Below are positions 6,552-11,860 of a stretch of 11,860 nucleotides of DNA, piece by piece. The position numbers and the translations under genes were made by a program. The notes beneath the pieces are model-generated. The model made no database searches. It was not told where the DNA came from and was given only the letters and a program-made list of their open reading frames with translations. The DNA is from Methylaequor sp002691245 (lineage in GTDB: Bacteria; Pseudomonadota; Alphaproteobacteria; Methylaequorales; Methylaequoraceae): positions 1-11,860 of the forward strand of contig NZHH01000027.1 in NCBI GenBank assembly GCA_002691245.1. Direction: 5' to 3'. Numbering within the stretch: the stretch's first letter is position 1; each line of letters starts with the position of its first letter.

Positions 6552-7309
6552 CCCCACGCACGCAGAAAATGGCATCGGCCGCGCTGATCGTCAGCGTCTT
6601 CGTCTTTTGGGAAGCATTTTGCCTCATTGCAGGCATTTCAGAGCTGATCTTGCCTCGACCGAGCCGCATCATCGAAGCGTTCCTGCAATACGCCCCCGCC
6701 ATTGCGCCGCATGCTTGGCAAACGCTTCACACAACTCTGGTCGGCTTCTCTTTTGGGGTTTTGATCGGCCTTTTGCTTGGCGTTTTGATCGGGTCTTCGA
6801 AACTGGCCTATGACACGGCCTATCCGCTGCTGGTTGGGATATCGTCCATCCCTAAAGTGGCCGTCGTTCCAATCTTTGTCCTGTGGTTCGGCGCCGGCAC
6901 GGTGCCGGCGGTCCTGACCGCGATGATTATCTGCATCTTCCCGATTGTTGTGAACGTCTCCACGGGCATCGCAACGGTCGAGCCGGAACTGGAAGACGTC
7001 ATGAAATCCCTCAAGGCCAGCAAACTGGAAATCCTGTGGAATGTCGGGCTGCCCCGGTCGCTACCCTATTTTTTTGCCGCGCTGAAGGTCGCGATCACCC
7101 TCAGCTTTGTAGGCTCCGTTATCGCGGAAACCGTCGCCTCTAATAAGGGGGTGGGCAATATGATGCTGATCGCCTCATCGCAGTTTAACGTGCCGCTGGT
7201 CTTCTCGGGGCTGATGGTCCTCGCGGTGATGGGGATCTCCCTTTACGCGATTTTCGCCCTTTTGGAAGGACGCATGACGGGCTGGGCGACCCGAAAGAAC
7301 AACGTCTGA
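6548..7309 (+). CDS. ABC transporter permease, NitT/TauT family
   Basis: This 253-residue inner-membrane permease belongs to the binding-protein-dependent transport family. Hydrophobic segments appear at about residues 9-29, 60-83, 90-112, 116-140, 176-195 and 215-239, giving the six-helix pattern of TauC/SsuC-like proteins. The cytoplasmic coupling loop (EAA region) runs about 144-172, with the LEDVMKSLKASK start and GLPRSLP end, where it would contact the ATPase. Only one permease gene is present, so it would act as a homodimer served by two receptors. The start overlaps the ATPase stop as ATGA (6548-6551). Confidence 0.95.
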   Translation: MTPRTQKMASAALIVSVFVFWEAFCLIAGISELILPRPSRIIEAFLQYAPAIAPHAWQTLHTTLVGFSFGVLIGLLLGVLIGSSKLAYDTAYPLLVGISSIPKVAVVPIFVLWFGAGTVPAVLTAMIICIFPIVVNVSTGIATVEPELEDVMKSLKASKLEILWNVGLPRSLPYFFAALKVAITLSFVGSVIAETVASNKGVGNMMLIASSQFNVPLVFSGLMVLAVMGISLYAIFALLEGRMTGWATRKNNV

Positions 7310-7336
7310 AATCACGCAACAGCAAGGAGAATAGCA

Positions 7337-8344
7337 ATGCGTAAGTTACTATCACTCACCGCTTTAATATTGAGTTTTGCGAGCCCGGCCGCAGCCGAAG
7401 GCATCCCGATCAAATTCACCCTTGACTGGAAGATCCAAGGGGTTCACGGGTGGTTCTACCTGGCTGAAAAAAAGGGGTATTTTGACGCCGAAGGTCTGGA
7501 TGTGACCATTGATCAGGGCGAAGGCTCTGCTGCAACAGTCAGTCGGATCATGTCGGGGGCCTACGACGCGGGCTTTGGCGATATGAACGCTATCATTCAG
7601 AACGCCGCGACCAACCCGGATGACGCGCCGGTGATGGTCTATCAGATCTACAATCAGCCGCCCTTTGCGGTGCTGACCAAGACAGGTGGCCCGGTCAAGA
7701 GCCTCGCAAGTCTTGAAGGGCTCACGGTCGGCGCACCTCCAGGCTCTGCATCTACGAAACTGTTTCCGGCTTTGGCTACGGCAGCAGGGTTTGACGCAAG
7801 CAAGGTCGAATTGCTTTCCGTGCAGAAAAATCTGCAGGAGCAGATGCTGATCCAGGACCAAGTCTCTGCCAGCCTCGTGTTCAACGTGACCAGCTATCTG
7901 AACATCATTGGAATCGGCATGGACCCGGATAAGGATTTCACATGGTATCCCTATGGTGCCTCTGGTCTTGATATCTACTCCAACGGAGTGATGGTCTCGC
8001 CTAAGCTGCTGAAAGAGAAACCCGAAGCGGTGAAGGGTCTGGTGAATGCAATCGCCAAAGCCATGGCAGATGTGCTGGCTAATCCGCAGGAGGGTATCGA
8101 CATCATCACGGCGACAGAGCCTTTGTCCAACGGCGAACTGGAGATGAAGCGTCTGCAATTTGCCCTCGACAATCTGATCTTCTCGGATGAAAGCAAGGCG
8201 AACGGGATCGGAGCGATTGACGCAGAGCGTTTGACCCGTTCGATCACCACGATCAAAGAGTTGTATGACCTGCCTGAAACGCCTGCTGCCGAGGATGTCT
8301 TTGACGCATCCTTTTTGCCGCCAATGGCCATGCGCTCATTCTAA
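7337..8344 (+). CDS. NMT1/THI5-like ABC substrate-binding protein, Sec-exported
   Basis: This 335-residue periplasmic receptor is clearly homologous to the one at 2487-3524. It has a Sec-type signal peptide (MRKLL, hydrophobic core, AAA|EG cleavage after residue 20) instead of the twin-arginine signal of its paralogue. Conserved blocks include KGYFD (46-50), DQGEGS (59-64), GFGDMN (79-84), VYQIYNQPPF (101-110) and LDIYSNG. The gene starts 27 bp after the permease with a strong AAGGAG (7324-7329) seven bases before the ATG, so unlike upstream genes it does not depend on stop-start overlap. Its position next to the permease suggests it may be the main receptor and the other an added specificity, but that order is a guess. 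Confidence 0.92.
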   Translation: MRKLLSLTALILSFASPAAAEGIPIKFTLDWKIQGVHGWFYLAEKKGYFDAEGLDVTIDQGEGSAATVSRIMSGAYDAGFGDMNAIIQNAATNPDDAPVMVYQIYNQPPFAVLTKTGGPVKSLASLEGLTVGAPPGSASTKLFPALATAAGFDASKVELLSVQKNLQEQMLIQDQVSASLVFNVTSYLNIIGIGMDPDKDFTWYPYGASGLDIYSNGVMVSPKLLKEKPEAVKGLVNAIAKAMADVLANPQEGIDIITATEPLSNGELEMKRLQFALDNLIFSDESKANGIGAIDAERLTRSITTIKELYDLPETPAAEDVFDASFLPPMAMRSF

Positions 8345-8371
8345 GAGGCAGAATGGTATGAAAGAACGGTG

Positions 8372-9811
8372 ATGACTCAGCTTCATGTCAGTGCCGCCCT
8401 TTTGGGGTCAGAGTATAGAAACTCTGGCCCCGTTACCATTTCCATTGAGAATGGGCATATCGCAGAAATTGTGCCGGCCGCAACGCCCGATGGTCCGGCA
8501 CGGCTGGCGATGCCGTCTCTTGCCGACGCCCACAACCATGCGCGACCCTTATCGACTACGTCTTTCGGCTGTGGCGGCAAACCTTTGGAACAATGGTTGC
8601 CGCAACTGGCTGTCATGCCCCCGGTCGATGCCTATACCGCCGCGGCGGCTTCGTTGGCGCGGTCCGTCCGCGGCGGCGCGACTGGCGTAATGGTTCATCT
8701 AACCCGCGCGATGGGGCAAAGGCCTTTGCCCGAGGAGGCAAGTGAGATTGCCCGTGCTGCAGCAGATGTCGGCGTCTCCATCGGCTTTGCCATATCCCTG
8801 CGTGATCGCAATCCTCTGATTTACGGCGACCATGACGAACTGCTCAACGGGCTGGCCCCGGAGGTTGCGCAATTAGCAAGAAACACGTGGTTGAAGCCAC
8901 TTCCAACGGTTACTGAGCAACTGGCGCTGGTAGATCAGGTCGCCTCTGCCTTGGCAGACCAACCGCATGTTGATGTGCAATACGGGCCGACCGGCGTGCA
9001 GTGGTGCAGTAATGAAATGTTGCGGGCGATCGCTGATGACTCCGCCCGAACGGGCCGCCGCATTCACATGCACTTGCTCGAAACCCAACCGCAGCGCCAG
9101 TGGCTTGATCGGATTTATCCGCAGGGTGGTGTCGCGTTTTTGGATGAGATCGGTTTTCTCTCACCCAGGCTGACACTCGCGCATTGTGTTTGGGCCCGGG
9201 AGCCAGAGCTTGTTGAGATCGCCGCCTCCGGCGCGAGGATTGCTGTGAACAATTCTTCAAACCTGCACCTATATTCCGGCCGTGCTCCGCTGGCTGATAT
9301 GCAAGCCGCCGGTGTTGCGGTGGCGATGGGGCTTGATGGCTGCGCCCTGGATGAAGACGATGACGGCCTTCGGGAGCTACGCCTGTTTCACCTGCTTGGG
9401 CGGCGTCCAGGGTATTCTGCCAATGAGGGCATGACGCACGCAGCCGCCTTGCGGGCAGCCTGTAGCACCGGGCGCACTGCTCTTGGCCTGCCGGATGGCG
9501 GAGTGCTCGAAGTTGGGATGCCTGCAGACCTGTTAATCCTTGATCTTGACGGTCTTGACCGCGACGCCCTGATGCCCGTGCCCGCCAAAGACCTGTTGTT
9601 CGCCCGCGCCACCGCGGCCCATGTGGTAGAGGTTTGGGCATCTGGTCGGCAGGTCGTTCGAGAGGGCCATGTGCTGGGCATCGACCTTGACGCCACCGAG
9701 ACATTGCTGCGCGCGGCCTATCACGCTGGCCTGCCGGCGACAGAGCCGCTTCGCGCCGTGTGGCTCCAGATCGAAAGAGCTATTGGCACGCATTACCGTG
9801 GCTGCTGCTGA
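8372..9811 (+). CDS. TRZ/ATZ-type amidohydrolase (probable deaminase)
   Basis: This cytoplasmic metal-dependent hydrolase of 479 residues falls in the amidohydrolase branch that includes cytosine and guanine deaminases and the triazine hydrolases AtzA and TrzN. The mononuclear metal site can be followed: His54 and His56 in DAHNHAR, His234 with Glu237 in MHLLET, His271 in LAHCVW and an Asp in GLDG (322). The block LAHCVW is typical of the TRZ/ATZ group. Such enzymes remove an amino, chloro or similar group from an N-heterocycle. The ATG at 8372 is used; a GTG directly before it (8369) would add one residue, and the upstream purine signal is weak. It follows the second binding protein by 27 bp. 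The last residues, ending in Cys-Cys, are unremarkable for the family as far as I can judge. Which heterocycle it acts on cannot be told from sequence. Confidence 0.85.
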   Translation: MTQLHVSAALLGSEYRNSGPVTISIENGHIAEIVPAATPDGPARLAMPSLADAHNHARPLSTTSFGCGGKPLEQWLPQLAVMPPVDAYTAAAASLARSVRGGATGVMVHLTRAMGQRPLPEEASEIARAAADVGVSIGFAISLRDRNPLIYGDHDELLNGLAPEVAQLARNTWLKPLPTVTEQLALVDQVASALADQPHVDVQYGPTGVQWCSNEMLRAIADDSARTGRRIHMHLLETQPQRQWLDRIYPQGGVAFLDEIGFLSPRLTLAHCVWAREPELVEIAASGARIAVNNSSNLHLYSGRAPLADMQAAGVAVAMGLDGCALDEDDDGLRELRLFHLLGRRPGYSANEGMTHAAALRAACSTGRTALGLPDGGVLEVGMPADLLILDLDGLDRDALMPVPAKDLLFARATAAHVVEVWASGRQVVREGHVLGIDLDATETLLRAAYHAGLPATEPLRAVWLQIERAIGTHYRGCC

Positions 9812-9928
9812 TGCGATCAGCTTCGTTGGATCGCTGATTGATGAGCGGCCCTGCTCCAATAGCATGTAACAACAAGAGCTGCTCGATAGTGGCCTTGTGG
9901 GAATCATTTAATGAAAGGAAACAGAAAC
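9812..9928 (+). other. Largest gap in the cluster, with inverted repeat
   Basis: This 117-bp gap is the longest inside the cluster. Just after the amidohydrolase stop, GCGATC (9813-9818) and GATCGC (9829-9834) form a 6-bp inverted repeat; an overlapping alternative pairs ATCAGC (9816-9821) with GCTGAT (9833-9838). No T run follows, so termination is unlikely; mRNA processing or attenuation are possible. I see no clear promoter, but an internal one would fit here. Confidence 0.35.
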
Positions 9929-10342
9929 ATGACAAATCTGATTGTCAAGGCTGGCGACTTCACTTTTGGTGCGCGGCTTGAAGAGGAGGACGCGCCAAAG
10001 ACCTGCGCGATGTTCCGCAAGCTGCTGCCCTATACAGGCCAAATCGTGCATGTGCGCTGGTCGGGCGAGGGTGTCTGGATCCCATTGGGCGACGAGGACT
10101 TCGGCGTAGAGTACGAAAACCACACAAGTCATGCCGGTCCCGGACAGATTTTGCTCTACCCTGGCGGCATCAGTGAAACAGAAATCCTTCTGGCCTATGG
10201 AGGTGTCTGCTTTGCGTCGAAAATGGGGATGCTTGCAGGCAACCATTTCATCACGCTTACCTCAGGGCTGGAAAACCTCAAGACATTAGGCAATGCGGTG
10301 CTGTGGGAAGGGGCAAAGGACATCTCGTTCGAATTGGCTTGA
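9929..10342 (+). CDS. DUF3830 family protein (cyclophilin-like fold)
   Basis: This 137-residue cytoplasmic protein is recognised as DUF3830 from its overall pattern: DAPKTCAMFRKLLPY at 21-35, HVRWSGEGVWIPLGD at 41-55, ENHTSHAGPGQILLYPGG at 63-80 and AGNHF at 103-107. The family has a cyclophilin-like fold and no established biochemical function to my knowledge; members tend to sit beside amidohydrolase and transporter genes. I chose the ATG at 9929 because AAGGAA (9915-9920) lies eight bases upstream; the ATG at 9911 would add six residues and has no better site. It is followed 11 bp later by the Nudix gene. Conserved polar residues in the HVRWSGE and ENHTS blocks would line a ligand pocket if it binds a small molecule, which is speculative. 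Confidence 0.85.
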   Translation: MTNLIVKAGDFTFGARLEEEDAPKTCAMFRKLLPYTGQIVHVRWSGEGVWIPLGDEDFGVEYENHTSHAGPGQILLYPGGISETEILLAYGGVCFASKMGMLAGNHFITLTSGLENLKTLGNAVLWEGAKDISFELA

Positions 10343-10353
10343 AGGTGGCCGCT

Positions 10354-10776
10354 TTGGAACGGTTCATAAAGGTGGGGCTTTGCGTCATGCGGGGCGGGCA
10401 GGTGCTTTTGGCGCGAAGCCGCGGTGATAAGCACTTCCAGATCCCCGGCGGCAAGATTGAACCGGGCGAAAACGATATCGACGCGCTGACCCGTGAGGTG
10501 GAAGAGGAACTTGCGGTCGCGTTAGTCCCGGACAGCGCAGTGCATCTGGCAACTTTTGAAGCCCAAGCCGCCGGTCAAAGGGATGTGCTGGTCGAGGTCC
10601 GTTTGTACAACGGCGCTGTCGATGGTATTCCGAAGTCCAGCAGCGAAATCGCCGAACTAGTCTGGCAATCCCCCGCAGCACCCACAGTGACCTGTTCCGA
10701 TGTTGTGCGTCTGCATATTCTGCCTTATCTGGCACGTTGTCTCTCAGAACAAGGACGCATCCCATGCCAACCATAA
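10354..10776 (+). CDS. Nudix hydrolase
   Basis: This 140-residue enzyme hydrolyses nucleoside diphosphates linked to another moiety, or related pyrophosphates, with a divalent metal. The Nudix box spans residues 33-55: Gly33, Glu39, then REVEEE at 47-52. The final Gly of the consensus is Ala54, a tolerated change; the metal-binding glutamates 48, 51 and 52 are present. The start is uncertain. TTG at 10354 is preferred because GAAGG (10341-10345) lies eight bases upstream and the fold begins at once with KVGLCVMRGGQVLL. GTG at 10345 is possible, as is ATG at 10387, which would remove the first beta strand. The 3' end overlaps the LOG gene by 13 bp. Substrate unknown; DNA-damage-type sanitation or nucleotide-derived chemistry linked to LOG are both possible. 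Confidence 0.85.
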   Translation: MERFIKVGLCVMRGGQVLLARSRGDKHFQIPGGKIEPGENDIDALTREVEEELAVALVPDSAVHLATFEAQAAGQRDVLVEVRLYNGAVDGIPKSSSEIAELVWQSPAAPTVTCSDVVRLHILPYLARCLSEQGRIPCQP

Positions 10777-11342
10777 GAACTATGGCCGTTTACTGTGGGT
10801 CTAACACGGGGCAAGGCGACGCCTATCTGCGCGCGGCATCACACCTAGGTTCAGCGTTAGCCGCACGCGACATCAGACTTGTTTACGGCGGCACCAACAA
10901 GGGGTTGATGGGCGCTTTGGCCGATGCGGTGTTAGCCGGTGGCGGCCATGTCACCGGAGTCATTACCGAGCGCCTTAAGGCGAAGGGCCACAACCATCAG
11001 CACCTGAACGCGGTCGAAACCTTACCTACCATGCAAGCCCGTAAAAAGCGGATGATTGAACTTGCGGATGGCTTTATCGCATTGCCGGGCGGTATCGGGA
11101 CACTTGAGGAGTTCATGGAGGTCTGGACGCTTAACCAACTTGGCGAGATTACCAAGCCTGCGGGCCTATATGACGTGCAGGGCTATTATCAGCGGCTGAT
11201 GGGCATGGTGGATCACATGATTGCCGAAAGGTTTCTGCCAGCCTCACATCGCAAGGCCATCGTCGTGCAATCGGCTCCAGGCGATCTGATTGACGGCCTT
11301 GTGAATTTTGTTCCAGTCACAACACAAAAGTGGATGAGTTGA
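10764..11342 (+). CDS. LOG-family phosphoribohydrolase
   Basis: This 192-residue Rossmann-like cytoplasmic protein belongs to the LONELY GUY (LOG) family, whose characterised members release a free base from (N6-modified) purine riboside 5'-monophosphates. Seen in the sequence are CGSN (11-14), YGGTNKGLMG (41-50), the Arg-rich helix RKKRM (93-97) and the family signature PGGIGTLEE (108-116) with catalytic Arg and Glu candidates Arg93 and Glu116. The ATG at 10764 is chosen, with AAGGAC (10751-10756) seven bases upstream; a TTG at 10737 would extend it by nine residues without support. It overlaps the Nudix gene and is the last gene of the cluster. Bacterial LOG proteins are often misnamed lysine decarboxylases; that activity is not supported. 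Whether it takes part in the same pathway or is a housekeeping gene at the border is open. Confidence 0.92.
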   Translation: MPTIRTMAVYCGSNTGQGDAYLRAASHLGSALAARDIRLVYGGTNKGLMGALADAVLAGGGHVTGVITERLKAKGHNHQHLNAVETLPTMQARKKRMIELADGFIALPGGIGTLEEFMEVWTLNQLGEITKPAGLYDVQGYYQRLMGMVDHMIAERFLPASHRKAIVVQSAPGDLIDGLVNFVPVTTQKWMS

Positions 11343-11640
11343 AACCCAAGGCTTTGCCAGCAGCTTGCACGCCCATTAGATTAGCACTTTGAAGGCCTCG
11401 TTATATCACCCAGTCTTCTATGGAGCGGCATAGCAAGCTTTAGCTAAATGCCCTATTGGAACCACTTGCAACTAGTGAAGCAATTCCATTGCTGAGATAA
11501 GGTGTCCATTACGTCTTATCGACGACCTCGGCCCGAGTTAACAGGTCCTCTTTGAATTGATGTTCAACAATCACAAGCCCGCGATGGAATGGATTTTTAC
11601 CGCATGATTTGAAAAAATATCGCGTTAAAAACCTGACGAA
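11343..11640. other. Gene-free stretch after the cluster
   Basis: No gene, RNA or good terminator is supported here. A weak hairpin (GGCATAGC at 11427-11434 with GCT and ATGCC at 11443-11452, two bulged bases, no T run) might end the plus-strand transcript. A minus-strand open frame at 11509-11694 runs through the border repeats and shows no recognisable domain. Base composition turns clearly AT-richer than in the cluster. Confidence 0.45.
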
Positions 11641-11664
11641 CGGTAACAAAACGGGTAACAAAAA
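11641..11664. repeat. Right-end tandem copies of GTAACAAAA motif
   Basis: CGGTAACAAAA (11641-11651) is followed at once by CGGGTAACAAAAA (11652-11664). Twenty-three consecutive bases (11642-11664) are identical to 252-274 at the left end, in the same orientation. The block ends 77 bp before the tRNA-derived repeat, mirroring the left border, where the first copy starts about 43 bp from the core repeat. Confidence 0.65.
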
Positions 11665-11681
11665 CGGGGTGCAAAACACAG

Positions 11682-11716
11682 ACAACCCTCGCAAGTCCCA
11701 GGACTTGGAGGGTTGT
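11682..11716 (-). terminator. Long hairpin, likely terminator of the initiator tRNA
   Basis: ACAACCCTC (11682-11690) and GAGGGTTGT (11708-11716) form a perfect outer stem. CAAGTCC (11692-11698) and GGACTTG (11701-11707) extend it after one bulged G, leaving a two-base loop. It lies 25 bp downstream of the tRNA 3' end on the minus strand. The T tract after it is poor on either strand, so strength is uncertain; it could also stop plus-strand read-through from the gene cluster. Confidence 0.5.
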
Positions 11717-11741
11717 TAAAATACTGTTATATTTGTATTTT

Positions 11742-11818
<77 letters not shown>

Positions 11819-11860
11819 CCAAACGTATAACTGCTGGCAGCCGCGGACGAAACACCCTTC

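Noticed and set aside
8910..9704. 264-codon minus-strand ORF opposite the TRZ/ATZ amidohydrolase
   Set aside because: Low-complexity Arg/Gln/Ala-rich translation with no motif; shadow of the plus-strand gene.
9669..9869. Alternative C-terminus of the amidohydrolase by frameshift into the next frame
   Set aside because: The alternative frame has no support and the annotated C-terminus is compatible with the family length.
11427..11452. Intrinsic terminator for the plus-strand cluster
   Set aside because: The stem has a two-base bulge, few pairs and no T run after it.

Overview
The window looks like an alphaproteobacterial chromosome segment, probably from the Rhodobacteraceae (roseobacter-like). 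This rests on the GC-rich coding style, the initiator tRNA sequence and the type of catabolic and ABC-transport genes; no rRNA or other marker gene is present, so the family-level guess is inference.

Layout: 1-370 is AT-rich border DNA. It holds a minus-strand terminator (99-126), a tRNA-derived remnant (157-228), three CGGGTAACAAAA repeats (250-300), a perfect hairpin (321-342) and an inverted repeat copy (364-376). From 377 to 672 there is no convincing gene. A LysR-type regulator (673-1590, minus) is divergent from one long plus-strand gene cluster (1699-11342): cysteine hydrolase of the isochorismatase superfamily, Tat-exported NMT1/THI5-like binding protein, SDR oxidoreductase, dihydroorotase/allantoinase-type cyclic amidohydrolase, NitT/TauT-type ABC ATPase and permease, a second (Sec-exported) paralogous binding protein, TRZ/ATZ-type amidohydrolase, DUF3830 protein, Nudix hydrolase and LOG-family phosphoribohydrolase. 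After about 300 bp without a gene come two more GTAACAAAA repeats (11641-11664), a hairpin (11682-11716) and an intact initiator tRNA-Met (11742-11818, minus).

How the genes may work together: the ABC system, with two alternative receptors, would import a small heterocycle. A metal-dependent amidohydrolase (probably a deaminase or dechlorinase-type enzyme), an NAD(P)-dependent SDR, a cyclic-amide hydrolase and a carbamoyl-type cysteine hydrolase would then remove an amino group, adjust redox state, open the ring and strip off the carbamoyl or amide nitrogen. The same logic is used for creatinine (through N-methylhydantoin), pyrimidines and s-triazines, but the exact combination here is not a pathway I recognise. 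Nudix and LOG proteins at the 3' end hint at nucleotide or modified-base chemistry.

The most striking structural observation is that the whole cluster lies between two tRNA 3'-half direct repeats (157-207 and 11742-11792, 47 of 51 identical), each with GTAACAAAA repeats just inside. This is the geometry of an integrated tRNA-targeting island of about 11.5 kb, yet I see no integrase. Single-base ambiguities (N) occur only between 1443 and 3485, and in genes they fall mostly at third codon positions, which suggests collapsed strain variation rather than random sequencing error.
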